The notes: generated by a model from the sequence alone, not told the origin. 64,000 nt of DNA from Williamsia limnetica (GCF_003217475.1 NZ_QJSP01000007.1:124001-188000); one strand, 5' to 3'. Shown: positions 32,030 to 41,912, numbered from the stretch's first letter. Numbers and translations: made by a program.

Positions 32030-33403
32030 TCACCGGTTTCGGTAGAGCACGCCACCGATCACAGTGCCTGCCACCAGCTCTGCGGTCAGCTCGTCGAGGA
32101 CGACGTCCGACGGCTCGGACAGCAGCGTGAGGTCGGCGCGGGCCCCCGGAGCCAACACCCGAGCTTGAGCGGGTGCGAGGGGTTCACCGAGAAAAAGCCT
32201 CAGGGCAGTGTGGGCCGAGACCCGTTCCGGCACAGACAGCACCGCCCCGGACGCGCAGAGTCGATCGCGGGCCGCCCGCATACAGGCCCAGGGGTCGAGG
32301 TCTCCGAAGGGGGCATCGGTGCCTGCGGCCACCGCGACCCCGGCACGCAGCAGACTCGCGAGGCGCCACAGCTGCGGGAGATCGGCGGCCGGGATGTCCT
32401 GCAGATACTGCTCGCCGCGTTCTGCGACGAAGTTGGGTTGTGTGACCACGGTGACGCCGAGGTCCACCAGATCGTCGATCATCTCCTCGGGAACCATGGC
32501 AGCGTGCTCGATCCGGTCCCCCACCATGGACCCTGCGGCGCGCAGTGCCGCCACCGCCACCACCAGCTGGACCACCGTCACGCAGTGCATCGCTACCGCG
32601 ACCCCTTTGCGGTGGTTGCGTTCGACCCACTGCGTGAGGTCGTCGAGGTCGAGGGTGTCGTCGTCGAGAATGCGCTTGATCGGACCGAAGCCCAGGTGGG
32701 TATGGCCGGTGTCGTGCGAGAGCACCAGCACCCGTTGCCGCAGTCGGCCGTCGCCCACGGCAGCGTCGAAGGAATCCAGTTCATCCGCAGTAAGATTCGG
32801 CGTCGCCTCGGTCACCCCCACCACGCCGTAGGCGCTCAGCCGGGCACTGACAGGTGCGAAATCAACCGGTGCGTGCACTGTCGACGCGGCAACTTCCGCG
32901 TCTTCACGGAACAGCCGGCCCGTCGGGTGGTCCGACCGGCCGAGCGCGGCGAGCCCGGCCGAGTTCAGGATCCACATCGCGCCGCTGCGGTGTTGAACAC
33001 GCACTGGAACAGTCGATATCACGTCGTCCAGCTGACGCCGGTCGAGTTCGCCGGCCACACTGTCGTGATAACCGACTGCTCTGATCCAGCCGTCCTGGCG
33101 GGGTTCGGTGGCCCGCAGCACGCGCCGCAACGCCTCGGCGTCGGCGACCTCCGGGGGGCCGACCGACACCGACGCACCGGCGGCGGCCACCGCCCGCAGG
33201 TGTACATGGTGATCGTGCAAACCGGGGATCACGGTGCCGCCGGCGAGATCGACGACCTCTTCACCGGTGCGAGTTCGCACGTGGGGCCCGACGTCCAGGA
33301 TGATGTCGCCCTCAGTACGTATCGAGAGGGCCTCGCCCGTGATCGCCTGGGCGTTGACGATCAACACCTGCCGGACCGTTCGTCTGCCAGCTGCCGAACC
33401 CAT
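32030..33403 (-). CDS. amidohydrolase, YtcJ-like
   Basis: A 457-residue metal-dependent hydrolase. The metal motif is GLHDHHVHLR after an N-terminal strand domain (VIPG). Later metal and catalytic positions lie in VAVAMHCVTV, GDRIEHAAM and GTDAPFGDLDPW. The family acts on N-acyl, formamide or lactam-like bonds; the substrate is unknown. Its N-terminus overlaps the CoA-transferase 3' end (33361). GTG 33376 would shorten the overlap, so the start is not certain. Confidence 0.85.
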   Translation of the reverse strand: MGSAAGRRTVRQVLIVNAQAITGEALSIRTEGDIILDVGPHVRTRTGEEVVDLAGGTVIPGLHDHHVHLRAVAAAGASVSVGPPEVADAEALRRVLRATEPRQDGWIRAVGYHDSVAGELDRRQLDDVISTVPVRVQHRSGAMWILNSAGLAALGRSDHPTGRLFREDAEVAASTVHAPVDFAPVSARLSAYGVVGVTEATPNLTADELDSFDAAVGDGRLRQRVLVLSHDTGHTHLGFGPIKRILDDDTLDLDDLTQWVERNHRKGVAVAMHCVTVVQLVVAVAALRAAGSMVGDRIEHAAMVPEEMIDDLVDLGVTVVTQPNFVAERGEQYLQDIPAADLPQLWRLASLLRAGVAVAAGTDAPFGDLDPWACMRAARDRLCASGAVLSVPERVSAHTALRLFLGEPLAPAQARVLAPGARADLTLLSEPSDVVLDELTAELVAGTVIGGVLYRNR

Positions 33404-34533
33404 TGCTCATCAACTATTTTCACCGGACGCCTGACGATCGCCGGCACCGGAGGCGGGCTGACCACAGCCTCCGACCGTGACGGCACAAGTGGACATGCCG
33501 CATAGCGGGCGGCCACGCCTGCCATCGCGACATCGAGGACTTCACCGCCACCTCGGCTCAGCGATTCGAGGACGGCGTGAGCGGCCTCGAGCCCGGTCAA
33601 CGGATCCGCGATCGCGTCACCGCAGAAGACCGGACCGTGGATACCGCTGCCCACCAGACCACCGGCCACCGCAGCGTCGTCTCCGAACGCGACCCGGTCG
33701 CGCTCGTCCTGCCCTGCGCCGTAACCGGTGATCCGGACCCAGACCCGGCCCGGCCGAGGAGCCCGGGTGCCCGCGGAGAGTCCGGCCTGCTCGAGCGCGC
33801 GAGGTCGCGATGCCTCGATCACCACATCCGCGACATCGAGTAACGCTGCGAGCAGCGGGGATTCGCCGGACACCCGCGCCGAGAACTGCAGCTTGCCACC
33901 GTTCATCCAGTCGAAGAAATCCGCATTACCGTAGCGGGCGCCATCGGGCCGATCCGGGCTCTCGACCTTGATGACCGTGGCGCCCAGCCCGCGCAGCAGC
34001 TGCCCGCACAGCGGACCCGCCCACATCGCGGACAGGTCGACCACCAGCAGACCCGGATCGATCGGACGCTCGCAAGCAGCCCACAGCTGTTGCGCCACAA
34101 CAGGTTCTCCGGTATGAGAGCCCAGGGCAGCGCACGGCATCCCCAGCAGACGTCCCCGTTCGACGAGGTCGTCGGCCCTGCGATCCGAGGCTGCGTCGGC
34201 GAGCACCTGCCACGGATCGGCGATCGGTTCACCCGTCTCGAGCAACGCTCCGAGGACGTCGAGATCACTCGGCCGGGCGAGCGTGAACACACACCAGGTG
34301 TCACGGCAGCGGATCAACCGGGTGCTGCCACCGACCGAGGTCCGGCCTGCGCGTGAGGTCCCCGTCAGTCCCGCCCGGCCGGCGAGCAGCAGCGCCGCAT
34401 CCACCCCGAACGGAGCGGCACGCCGGTCGGCCCTCTCCAGGATCCGAGACCGTGAGAAGTCGGGTGGGTCGTCGGGTTCACCCGTCAGGTGGGCAAGTCC
34501 GCTCTCGGCCCATCGCCTCGTCGGCGCGGTCAT
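33361..34533 (-). CDS. CaiB/BaiF family CoA-transferase
   Basis: A 390-residue protein from ATG 34533. The class III CoA-transferase core begins near residue 160 (VVDLSAMWAGPLCGQLLRGLGATVIKVESPDRPDGAR), a type hallmark, here split as DLSAMWAGPL and GATVIKVESPDRPD. The catalytic Asp and Gly loop is expected around ADFFDWMNGGKLQF. The first 150 residues are longer than typical and less conserved. It is translationally coupled to the amidohydrolase, so the two may degrade one substrate, for example an acyl-CoA amide. Confidence 0.83.
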   Translation of the reverse strand: MTAPTRRWAESGLAHLTGEPDDPPDFSRSRILERADRRAAPFGVDAALLLAGRAGLTGTSRAGRTSVGGSTRLIRCRDTWCVFTLARPSDLDVLGALLETGEPIADPWQVLADAASDRRADDLVERGRLLGMPCAALGSHTGEPVVAQQLWAACERPIDPGLLVVDLSAMWAGPLCGQLLRGLGATVIKVESPDRPDGARYGNADFFDWMNGGKLQFSARVSGESPLLAALLDVADVVIEASRPRALEQAGLSAGTRAPRPGRVWVRITGYGAGQDERDRVAFGDDAAVAGGLVGSGIHGPVFCGDAIADPLTGLEAAHAVLESLSRGGGEVLDVAMAGVAARYAACPLVPSRSEAVVSPPPVPAIVRRPVKIVDEQWVRQLADERSGRC

Positions 34534-34622
34534 CGCGCCGCCTGCAGGGCCGATCGGCTCACGACTCCTCCTCGAACGTTCATCGTCGCTCCACCCTATG
34601 CAACCAGTGCTTACCATCAGGT

Positions 34623-35387
34623 ATGGGCCGATTTCATCGTCACGACGAACCGCACCTCCACGCCGACGGAACGACGCACGCTCATTCCCACGATCACGGC
34701 GACCACAGCGGTTACGAGACCGGCGCCGAGCGGGTCGACGTGCTGGAGGCGATCTTCACCGAGAACGACGCACGGGCCGACCTCAACCGCACTGCGTTCG
34801 CCGGCGCCGGGGTGCAGGCGGTGAACCTGATGAGCTCACCCGGATCAGGCAAGACGGCGATCCTCGCGAAGACCCTCGATGCCTTACGGGAGTCGGTGCG
34901 CGTCGGGGTCATCGAAGGTGACATCGCCACTGATCTGGACGCAGTCCGGTTGGCGGACAAGGGCGCTCAGGTTTCGCTGATCAACACCGATCAAGGTTTC
35001 GGCGGCGAGTGCCATCTCGATGCACCGATGGTGAACCGGGCGATGCAAGGGCTGGACCTGTCCGAACTCGACCTGGTGATCATCGAGAACGTCGGGAATC
35101 TGGTGTGTCCCGCGGAGTTCGATGTGGGCGAGCACGCCCGGGTGATGGTCTATTCGGTGACCGAGGGTGAGGACAAACCTCTCAAGTATCCGCTGATGTT
35201 CGGCCGGGTACACGTGGTGTTGCTGAACAAGATCGACCTGTTACCGCATCTGGATGTCGAGATGCAGGACTTCCTCGACAACATCGCCGAGACCAATCCG
35301 GCGACGCGGGTGATCCCGGTCAGCGCGAAGACCGGGGAGGGTCTCGACCAGTGGTACCGGTGGCTCAGCGGGCTCCTCGCCCGCTGA
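34623..35387 (+). CDS. hypB: HypB, nickel-binding GTPase for hydrogenase maturation
   Basis: A 254-residue G3E-family GTPase. The N-terminus is His-rich (HRHDEPHLHADG, then HAHSHDHGDHSG), a nickel store. The G domain has the P-loop SSPGSGKT, EGDIATDLDAVRL, an IIENVGNLVCP metal site with Cys, and NKID. It helps insert nickel into [NiFe] hydrogenases, and sometimes urease. No hypA, hypC-F, hydrogenase or urease gene is in this window. ATG 34623 follows TACCAT by five bases, another probable leaderless start; the frame upstream is a shadow. Confidence 0.93.
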   Translation: MGRFHRHDEPHLHADGTTHAHSHDHGDHSGYETGAERVDVLEAIFTENDARADLNRTAFAGAGVQAVNLMSSPGSGKTAILAKTLDALRESVRVGVIEGDIATDLDAVRLADKGAQVSLINTDQGFGGECHLDAPMVNRAMQGLDLSELDLVIIENVGNLVCPAEFDVGEHARVMVYSVTEGEDKPLKYPLMFGRVHVVLLNKIDLLPHLDVEMQDFLDNIAETNPATRVIPVSAKTGEGLDQWYRWLSGLLAR

Positions 35388-35396
35388 GTCCCGGGA

Positions 35397-35861
35397 CTAG
35401 ACCTCGACTATCAGTTCGACCTCGACCGGCGCGCCCAGCGGCAGTTCCGCAACGCCGACCGCTGCTCGCGCATGGCTACCCGCTTCGCCGAATATCTCGC
35501 CGAGCAGGTTCGACGCACCGTTGATCACCTGTGGCTGGCCCGTGAACCCCGGTGCCGAGGCCACGTACCCGACGACCTTGACGATGCGCTTGATCGAGTC
35601 GATCCCGACCAGCCCATCGATCGCGGCCAGCGCGTTCAGCGCGGCGATCCGCGCCGCTTCGGTGGCCTCGCCTGGCCGAACCACACCTTCGGCGCCTTCG
35701 GAGACCTTGCCGTGGACGGTCAGTTCGCCACCGAGGATGGGCAGCTGTCCCGAGGTGTAGACCAGATTGCCGGTCTGGACGGCCGGCACATACGACGCCA
35801 GCGGTGCCACCACCTTGGGGAGCACGATGTTCAGTTCGGTCAGTCGCTCCGACCAGGTCAT
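35397..35861 (-). CDS. ridA: RidA family (YjgF/YER057c/UK114) protein
   Basis: A 154-residue protein from ATG 35861. RidA core features are YTSGQLPI, a GxxxxxxxEATEAAR helix, VVGYVAS and a final HARAAVGVAELPLGAPVEVE carrying the conserved Arg that binds the imine/enamine carboxylate. It is a little longer than E. coli RidA, as in Rv3678c. It probably hydrolyses reactive enamines from PLP enzymes, or acts as a homologue of unproven activity. It lies seven bases after a small DUF4177 gene. Confidence 0.85.
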   Translation of the reverse strand: MTWSERLTELNIVLPKVVAPLASYVPAVQTGNLVYTSGQLPILGGELTVHGKVSEGAEGVVRPGEATEAARIAALNALAAIDGLVGIDSIKRIVKVVGYVASAPGFTGQPQVINGASNLLGEIFGEAGSHARAAVGVAELPLGAPVEVELIVEV

Positions 35862-35868
35862 GGTTCGA

Positions 35869-36033
35869 TCAGCCCTTTGCGCGTTTGAGGTAGGCGACAT
35901 GCTGTTCGCCGGTGGGGCCCGGCAGTACGCTCACCAGCTCCCAGCCGTCGGCACCCCACTGATCGAGGATCTGTTTCGTGGCGTGTGTAAGCAGCGGAAC
36001 GGTGACGTACTCCCAAGCGGTTGTCTCACTCAT
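35869..36033 (-). CDS. DUF4177-type small protein (Rv3678A-like)
   Basis: A 54-residue protein read from ATG 36033. It begins MSETTAWEYVTVPLLTHAT, contains QWGADGWELVSVLPG, the DGWELVSV core typical of DUF4177, and ends YLKRAKG. The gene is immediately upstream of ridA on the same strand (stop at 35869, RidA start 35861) and its position agrees with Rv3678A. The function is unknown. Confidence 0.8.
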   Translation of the reverse strand: MSETTAWEYVTVPLLTHATKQILDQWGADGWELVSVLPGPTGEQHVAYLKRAKG

Positions 36034-36070
36034 GTCAGTAGCCTAACCGCTGGGTATCCGCACGCCAGAG

Positions 36071-37144
36071 GTGACCGAGCCAACAATGCCGTCTGAGGCT
36101 TATGGCTCCGATCCGGTGGATATGGTGATCGTTGTGACCCAAGACGAGCCTCCGGGCTACAACTGGCCAGACGTCGCGAAGAAAGCACGCTTGCATTTTG
36201 TGTCCGGCAAGGGCGGGACCGGGAAGACCACGGTCGCTGCCGCGCTGGCGCTTGCGCTCGCCGCCGACGGTAAGAAAGTCCTCCTCATCGAGTGCGAAGG
36301 TCGCCAGGGGATCGCCCAGATCTTCGACGTCCCGCCGCTGGCACCGACGGAGACCAAGGTGGCCACCGCCGAGGGTGGCGGTCAGGTGTCGGCGCTCGCC
36401 ATCGACATCGAGCACGCTCTGCTGGAGTACCTCGACATGTTCTACAACCTCGGATTCGCCGGGCGGGCCATGCGCCGCATCGGTGCGATCGACTTCGTCA
36501 CGACCGTCGCGCCGGGGCTTCGCGATGTTCTGGTGACGGGCAAGATCAAGGAAACCGTGGTCCGCGTCGACAAGAAGGGCAAGCGCGTCTACGACGCGGT
36601 GGTCGTCGACGCACCGCCGACCGGGAGGATCGGCAACTTCCTCGACGTCACCAAGGCCATGGCCGACCTGACCAAGACCGGTCCGCTCCGCAATCAGAGT
36701 GACGGCGTCGTGAAGCTGCTGCACTCCCCCGATACCGTCGTCCACCTGGTGACCCTGCTCGAGGCGATGCCGATCCAGGAGACCATCGAGGCGGTGGCAG
36801 AGTTGGAGAGCAAGGACCTGACCATCGGATCGCTCATCATCAACCGTGTTTCGCCGCAGCACCTGCCTGCTGATTCGATCGCGGACATCGCCGACGGCGT
36901 CATCGACGCCGCGCAGCTGCGGAAACACCTCGACACCTCCGGGCTCACCATCACCGAGGCCGACTTCGAGGGTCTGCTCGCCGAGACCATCGAGCATGCG
37001 AGCCGGGTACAGGCGCAGCTCGAGGCGGGCGCCGACCTGGACTCGATGCACAAGGACAAGCTGGTGTTGCCGAACTTCGATGACGGCGTCGACCTCGGCG
37101 GGCTCTACGAGCTCTCGGAGACCCTCCAGAAGGCAGGTGCCTGA
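36071..37144 (+). CDS. ArsA/GET3-like ATPase, first of a pair (Rv3679-like)
   Basis: A 357-residue P-loop protein. Walker A is a deviant [10 protein letters not shown] with the signature lysine, followed by [19 protein letters not shown] (switch I region) and [17 protein letters not shown] (switch II). It belongs to the anion-transport/tail-anchor ATPase family and acts with its partner at 37144; in M. tuberculosis the pair forms a heterocomplex. GTG 36071 gives the longest frame; ATG 36122 and GTG 36134 are alternatives that lose little. The stop overlaps the next start by one base (TGATG). Confidence 0.9.
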   Translation: MTEPTMPSEAYGSDPVDMVIVVTQDEPPGYNWPDVAKKARLHFVSGKGGTGKTTVAAALALALAADGKKVLLIECEGRQGIAQIFDVPPLAPTETKVATAEGGGQVSALAIDIEHALLEYLDMFYNLGFAGRAMRRIGAIDFVTTVAPGLRDVLVTGKIKETVVRVDKKGKRVYDAVVVDAPPTGRIGNFLDVTKAMADLTKTGPLRNQSDGVVKLLHSPDTVVHLVTLLEAMPIQETIEAVAELESKDLTIGSLIINRVSPQHLPADSIADIADGVIDAAQLRKHLDTSGLTITEADFEGLLAETIEHASRVQAQLEAGADLDSMHKDKLVLPNFDDGVDLGGLYELSETLQKAGA

Positions 37145-38238
37145 TGCCCATCGATCTGAAAATGGGCAAGATCCTCGACGACAGGGGCACCAAGGTCGTG
37201 ATCTGTTGCGGCGCCGGTGGGGTCGGCAAGACCACCACTGCTGCCGCGATGGCCGTCTATGCGGCGGAGCGCGGCCGCAAGGTGGTGGTGCTGACCATCG
37301 ACCCGGCCAAACGTCTCGCGCAGTCACTCGGGATGAGCGAACTCACGAACAGTCCGCAGCCGGTGAAGATCGACGGTGACGGCTCCCTCGACGCCATGAT
37401 GCTCGACATGCGACGCACCTTCGACGAGATGGTGACGCAGTACTCGCCGCCCGATCGGGCCGAGGCCATCATGAACAACTCCTTCTATCAGACCGTCGCC
37501 TCCTCGTTCTCCGGAACTCAGGAGTACATGGCCATGGAGAAGCTGGGCCAACTTCTGGCACAGGATGATTGGGATCTCGTAGTCGTCGACACCCCGCCCT
37601 CGCGCAATGCCCTGGACTTCTTGGATGCCCCGCAACGACTGGGGTCGTTCCTCGAAGGCCGGCTGATGAAGATGCTGGTCGGCGGCGGTCGCGGCGTGGG
37701 CCGCGTCGTCACCGGCGTGGTGGGCCTGGCGATGAAGGGCATCTCGACCATCATCGGCGGCGAGACGCTGCGGGACGTGTCGGTGTTCGTCCAGTCACTC
37801 GATTCGATGTTCGGCAGCTTCCGCGAACGCGCCAACAAGACCTACCTGTTGCTCAAGCAGCCGGGGACCCAGTTCGCCGTGGTGTCGGCAGCCGAACCCG
37901 ACGCACTGCGCGAAGCCGCGTTCTTCGTCGACCGCCTGTCCGAGGAGAAGATGCCGCTCGCGGGTCTGATCCTCAACCGCACGCATCCCAATCTGACGTC
38001 GATCAGCGGCAGCGCCGCCGAAGCCGCCGCCAACGCGGTCGATGATCCGCTGACGAAGGCGGTGCTGACGATCCATTCCGAGCGGGCAACCACCGGCAAG
38101 CGTGAGCTACATCTGCTGCAGAGCTTCACCTCGTCGCATCCGACGGTCCCGATCGTCGGCGTACCGTCACTGCCTTTCGAGGTGGCCGACATGACGGCCC
38201 TGCGCGCCGTCGCCGAGCAGATCACCAGCAAGGGCTGA
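37144..38238 (+). CDS. ArsA/GET3-like ATPase, second of a pair (Rv3680-like)
   Basis: A 364-residue partner with P-loop [25 protein letters not shown] at the A-loop/switch I and [17 protein letters not shown] as switch II. Unlike ArsA it lacks the cysteine triplet for arsenite. It is probably a membrane-associated ATPase involved in glycerol and nitric oxide tolerance, as shown for the mycobacterial pair. The WhiB4 gene follows in the opposite direction across a strong hairpin. Confidence 0.9.
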   Translation: MPIDLKMGKILDDRGTKVVICCGAGGVGKTTTAAAMAVYAAERGRKVVVLTIDPAKRLAQSLGMSELTNSPQPVKIDGDGSLDAMMLDMRRTFDEMVTQYSPPDRAEAIMNNSFYQTVASSFSGTQEYMAMEKLGQLLAQDDWDLVVVDTPPSRNALDFLDAPQRLGSFLEGRLMKMLVGGGRGVGRVVTGVVGLAMKGISTIIGGETLRDVSVFVQSLDSMFGSFRERANKTYLLLKQPGTQFAVVSAAEPDALREAAFFVDRLSEEKMPLAGLILNRTHPNLTSISGSAAEAAANAVDDPLTKAVLTIHSERATTGKRELHLLQSFTSSHPTVPIVGVPSLPFEVADMTALRAVAEQITSKG

Positions 38239-38252
38239 GACAGAGCAGTACG

Positions 38253-38298
38253 AACACAGAGAACCGCCCCCGAGAGATCGGGGGCGGTTCTCTGTGTT
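38253..38298. terminator. 21-bp perfect hairpin between the ATPase pair and whiB4
   Basis: The arms 38253-38273 and 38278-38298 are perfect reverse complements over 21 bases, with core GAACCGCCCCCGA and loop GAGA, followed by a TTTG. It lies between convergent stops 38238 and 38306 and is the strongest terminator in the window. Confidence 0.9.
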
Positions 38299-38305
38299 TG
38301 GTTGT

Positions 38306-38623
38306 CTAGCCGACGCTGATGGTCTGCCGCCGGCGTTGGGTCTCGAAGAAGTCACTCCACGAGGTGACTTCCGGATGCTGGCGCAACAGCGCTCGACGCT
38401 GGCGTTCGGTCATGCCTCCCCAGACCCCGAACTCCACACGATTGTCGAGCGCATCCGCACCGCACTCGAGCTGAACAGGGCAATGACGGCAGATGGTTGC
38501 CGCCTTGCGCTGCGCTGCGCCTCGTACGAACAGCTGATCCGGATCCACTTCCCGGCACCTGGCCCTGGCCACCCAAGCCAGTCTTGCTTCGTTCTCTACG
38601 GTCGCAGCTGCCGCTTTTGCCAT
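38306..38623 (-). CDS. whiB4: WhiB-family iron-sulfur regulator (WhiB4-like)
   Basis: A 105-residue protein from ATG 38623. The four cysteines that bind a [4Fe-4S] cluster are Cys23, Cys45, Cys48 and Cys54 (CRHC spacing). The GVWGG turn follows, then a basic tail (ERQRRALLRQH) for DNA contact. WhiB4 is an oxygen-sensitive repressor of antioxidant and envelope genes in mycobacteria. It is divergent from ponA2, whose promoter it may touch. Confidence 0.93.
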   Translation of the reverse strand: MAKAAAATVENEARLAWVARARCREVDPDQLFVRGAAQRKAATICRHCPVQLECGADALDNRVEFGVWGGMTERQRRALLRQHPEVTSWSDFFETQRRRQTISVG

Positions 38624-38834
38624 TACGATCCCCTGTCTGAAGCACAATACTGACGTCTGCCGCCACATTTGAGGCCGAATGTTACGTGAGTCACATTCGA
38701 TTAGAACCCAATCTATGGACCCCGGTCAGCCATCGTCAAGACCTGGACCGAAAAAAGTGGCACTTACGTGCAAACCCCCATTTCAAACTGATCACGCGAG
38801 CAGCTCGATACGCAGCCGACTTGCGTCCGGCACG

Positions 38835-38840
38835 TATCCT
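38835..38840 (+). promoter_or_regulatory. -10 box of a leaderless ponA2 message
   Basis: TATCCT at 38835-38840 is seven bases from GTG 38848, so transcription would start at the start codon. No Shine-Dalgarno sequence is present. Confidence 0.55.
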
Positions 38841-38847
38841 TGCGGTC

Positions 38848-41304
38848 GTGCCAAAGTCGAAATCGCTGTCCATGCTCGCCGGCTGCTGCATTCTCGCCGG
38901 TGTGCTGGTCGCAGGATTGCTGTTCCCGGTTGCCGGCGGGTTGGGGCTGGTCTCCAACCGCGCCGCCGACACCGTGCAGAACGTCTCCTCCGAACTGCTC
39001 GAGGGCACCGTTCCCGAGGTGACGACCATGACGGACGTCAACGGGAAGCCCATCGCGTTCCTCTACGACCAGCGGCGCACGCAGGTCGGCTACAACGACA
39101 TCTCCCCCGAGATGATCCGGGCGATCATCTCGATCGAGGACAAGCGCTATCTCGACCACGATGGAGTCGACTGGAAGGGCACCATCCGTGCTTTCCTGAA
39201 GAACTCGTCGTCCGGTGAGGTCCAGCAGGGCGCTTCGACCATCGACCAGCAGTATGTGAAGAACTACCAGCTGCTCGTCCTGGCCCGCACCGACGCTGAT
39301 CGCCGCGCCGCCACCGAGACCACTCCTGCGCGCAAGCTCAAAGAGGTCCGGATGGCGCTCACGCTCGAGGAGACCCTGACCGAGCAGGCCAAGCGGGACA
39401 AGAACCTCACCGACGAGCAGGCCAAGCAGGAGGCGAAGAAGGAGATCATCACCCGCTACCTCAATGTGGTGCCGTTCGGTAACGGCGCGTACGGCATCGA
39501 GGCGGCGGCGCGGACCTACTTCAACAAGTCGGCCAAAGACCTCACCATCCCGGAGTCGGCGATGCTCGCCGGCATGGTGCAGTCCAGCTCGGCACTCGAC
39601 CCGTACACGAATCCCGAAGGTGTCACCGAACGTCGCAACCTGGTGCTCGAGACCATGGTCGACAACTTCCCCAACAGGGCAGCCGAGTACCAGGCAGCGG
39701 CGAACACCCCGCTCGGGGTGCTGCCGACGCCGGGATCGCTGTCCAACGGCTGCATCTCAGCCAATGACGCCGGGTTCTTCTGTGACTACGCGCTGCAATT
39801 CCTTGCCGAGAACGGGCTGAGCCGCGACACCATCGCGCGCGGTGGGTACACCATCCGCACCACGCTCGATCCCACCGTTCAGCAGGCGACGATGACCGGC
39901 GTCCAGAACATCACCGACCCCAACCTCGAGGGTGTCGCCACGGTCATGAGCGTCATCAAACCCGGTACCGAGTCGCACGACATCATGTCGATGGCGTCGA
40001 GCCGCGTCTACGGTCTCGATCAGAACGCGAATCAAACCGTCCAGCCCCAGCCGTTCTCGATGGTCGGCGACGGTGCCGGCTCGGTCTTCAAGATCTTCAC
40101 CGTGGCCGCAGCCATGGAGAAGGGCCTCGGCGCCGGATCGTCGTTGCAGGTCCCGGCCACGTTCCAGGCCCAGGGCATGGGTAGCAGCGGCGGCGTCAAC
40201 GGTTGCCCCGCCAACACCTACTGCGTGAAGAACGACGGCAAGTACCCGGCTCAGATGTCGGTGACGGCAGCACTGGCGCAGTCCCCCAACACCGCGTTCG
40301 TGAAGTTGCTCCAGGATGTCGGCGTCTCGTCGGCCGTGGACATCGCGGTCCGCCTCGGGCTGCGCTCGTACACCAATCCGGGCACGTCGGGCGAGGGCGA
40401 TCTCAGCCTGGCGGACTACTTCAAGCAGAACAATCTGGGGTCGTTCACACTTGGGCCCACGGCGGTCAATGCGCTGGAACTCTCCAACGTCTCGGCCACC
40501 CTCGCCTCGCACGGCGTCTGGTGCCCGCCCAACCCGATCGCGTCGATCACCCAGCCCAAGCGCGACAGCTACGGCAACCAGGTCCTCGCACCGGACGGCA
40601 AACCCGCCGTACAGGAGGTCGCGTTCGAGCGGCCCAAGTGCGAGAAGGCCGTGGAGCCCGGGCTCGCCGACACCCTCGCGAACGCCCTGAGCCAGGACGA
40701 TCGCGGATCGGGCACTGCCGCAGGCGCGGCCAGCTCGACCGGATGGAGCCTGCCGCTCGCCAGCAAGACGGGAACCACCGAGGCGCACCGTTCGTCCGCG
40801 TTCCTGGGGTTCACCAACAACCTGGCCGCGGCGACCTACGTCTACAACGACTCCCCAACGCCGTCGGAATTGTGCTCCAGCCCGCTCACACAGTGTGGCT
40901 ACGGCAACCTCTACGGCGGCAACGAACCAGCCCGGACCTGGTTCAACGCGATCTTGCCGGTGGCCAACAACTTCGGGCCGACAGCGCTGCCACCGAACGA
41001 TCCGACGTATGTCAGCGGCGTCGGCGGTAAATCCGTGCCGAGTGTCTCGGGGCTGAGCGCCGACGAGGCGACGAATCGACTCGAAGCCGAGGGCTTCAAG
41101 GTCGCCAGGCTCGACACCGACAGCGGGCAGTCCGCGGGCACGGTGGTCTTCACCGCGCCCGAGGAGACCGCCATCCCGGGCAGCACGGTCACCATCTACG
41201 TCAGTACCGGCCAGACCCAGCTCCCGAGCAGGACCAGAGCCCCGTCACCGCCGACGACCATCACCGTGCCCGGGGTCGGGCCGATCGTGATCCCCGTCCC
41301 CTGA
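38848..41304 (+). CDS. ponA2: class A penicillin-binding protein PonA2 with PASTA domain
   Basis: A bifunctional peptidoglycan glycosyltransferase and transpeptidase of 818 residues. There is an N-terminal membrane helix (MLAGCCILAGVLVAGLLFP). Glycosyltransferase motifs are IEDKRYLDHDGVDW with catalytic Glu97, GASTIDQQYVKN and RKLKEVRMAL. Transpeptidase motifs are SVFK (SxxK), SPN in LAQSPNTAFV, and KTGTTE. The C-terminus carries one PASTA domain (VPSVSGLSADEATNRLEAEGF onward, read as VPSVSGLSADEA) and a Pro/Thr-rich end. GTG 38848 was chosen by the leaderless promoter and the length match to Rv3682. Confidence 0.95.
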   Translation: MPKSKSLSMLAGCCILAGVLVAGLLFPVAGGLGLVSNRAADTVQNVSSELLEGTVPEVTTMTDVNGKPIAFLYDQRRTQVGYNDISPEMIRAIISIEDKRYLDHDGVDWKGTIRAFLKNSSSGEVQQGASTIDQQYVKNYQLLVLARTDADRRAATETTPARKLKEVRMALTLEETLTEQAKRDKNLTDEQAKQEAKKEIITRYLNVVPFGNGAYGIEAAARTYFNKSAKDLTIPESAMLAGMVQSSSALDPYTNPEGVTERRNLVLETMVDNFPNRAAEYQAAANTPLGVLPTPGSLSNGCISANDAGFFCDYALQFLAENGLSRDTIARGGYTIRTTLDPTVQQATMTGVQNITDPNLEGVATVMSVIKPGTESHDIMSMASSRVYGLDQNANQTVQPQPFSMVGDGAGSVFKIFTVAAAMEKGLGAGSSLQVPATFQAQGMGSSGGVNGCPANTYCVKNDGKYPAQMSVTAALAQSPNTAFVKLLQDVGVSSAVDIAVRLGLRSYTNPGTSGEGDLSLADYFKQNNLGSFTLGPTAVNALELSNVSATLASHGVWCPPNPIASITQPKRDSYGNQVLAPDGKPAVQEVAFERPKCEKAVEPGLADTLANALSQDDRGSGTAAGAASSTGWSLPLASKTGTTEAHRSSAFLGFTNNLAAATYVYNDSPTPSELCSSPLTQCGYGNLYGGNEPARTWFNAILPVANNFGPTALPPNDPTYVSGVGGKSVPSVSGLSADEATNRLEAEGFKVARLDTDSGQSAGTVVFTAPEETAIPGSTVTIYVSTGQTQLPSRTRAPSPPTTITVPGVGPIVIPVP

Positions 41305-41312
41305 CCCGATGT

Positions 41313-41363
41313 TGGTGGGTTCTGGCGAGCATTTTCCCAGGTGGGGCTCGCCACAACCCACCA
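41313..41363. terminator. bidirectional hairpin between ponA2 and yqeY-like gene
   Basis: TGGTGGGTTCTGGCGAGC (41313-41330) pairs with GCTCGCCACAACCCACCA (41346-41363), 18 positions with one mismatch, across a 15-base loop rich in T. It separates convergent stops. Confidence 0.75.
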
Positions 41364-41371
41364 CTACCGGG

Positions 41372-41842
41372 CTACGCCTGGAGCTTGGCCCGTACGGCTG
41401 ACGACAGGCGCTTACCGTCCGCGCGGCCGGCAGCCAACGCGGTGGCCTGATTCATGATCTGGCCCATCTGCTTCATGGTCGGCGCCTCACCGGTGTGTTC
41501 CTCGACCGCCTTGTAGGCCTTGTCGACGAGTGCGGTGAGTTCGTCGTCGCTGAGCTGGCTGGGCAGGTAACGCGCGATGATCTCTGCTTCGGATCGTTCC
41601 TTGACCGCCAGTTCCTCACGGTCGTTCTCGGCGAAGACAGTAGCCGCCTCCGCACGTTTCTTGGTCTCGCGGGCAAGGACTTTCATCACGTCGTCGTCGG
41701 TGAGCTCACGGGCCTCCTTGCCGGAGACCTCCTCGGCCTGAATCGCGGCCAAGATCATCCGCAGGGTCCCGGTGACGGCGGTGTCCCGGGCTTTCATGGA
41801 CGTCGTCAGATCGGCGCGGATCTGCTCCTTGATTGTTGACAT
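41372..41842 (-). CDS. GatB/YqeY domain protein
   Basis: A 156-residue all-helical protein. N-terminal helices (IKEQIRADLTTSMKARD, TLRMILAAIQAEEV) are followed by a helical bundle and the YqeY tail (TMKQMGQIMNQATALAAGRADG), which resembles the tRNA-binding domain of GatB. It is stand-alone and has no amidotransferase partner nearby. The role is unclear; tRNA or protein binding is inferred from the family. Confidence 0.85.
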   Translation of the reverse strand: MSTIKEQIRADLTTSMKARDTAVTGTLRMILAAIQAEEVSGKEARELTDDDVMKVLARETKKRAEAATVFAENDREELAVKERSEAEIIARYLPSQLSDDELTALVDKAYKAVEEHTGEAPTMKQMGQIMNQATALAAGRADGKRLSSAVRAKLQA

Positions 41843-41912
41843 GCAGACAAAGTTACGCCCGTCCCCGGCATACTCCGCACCCGTTTATTTGCCGCGAGCG
41901 TATTCTGTTGCA

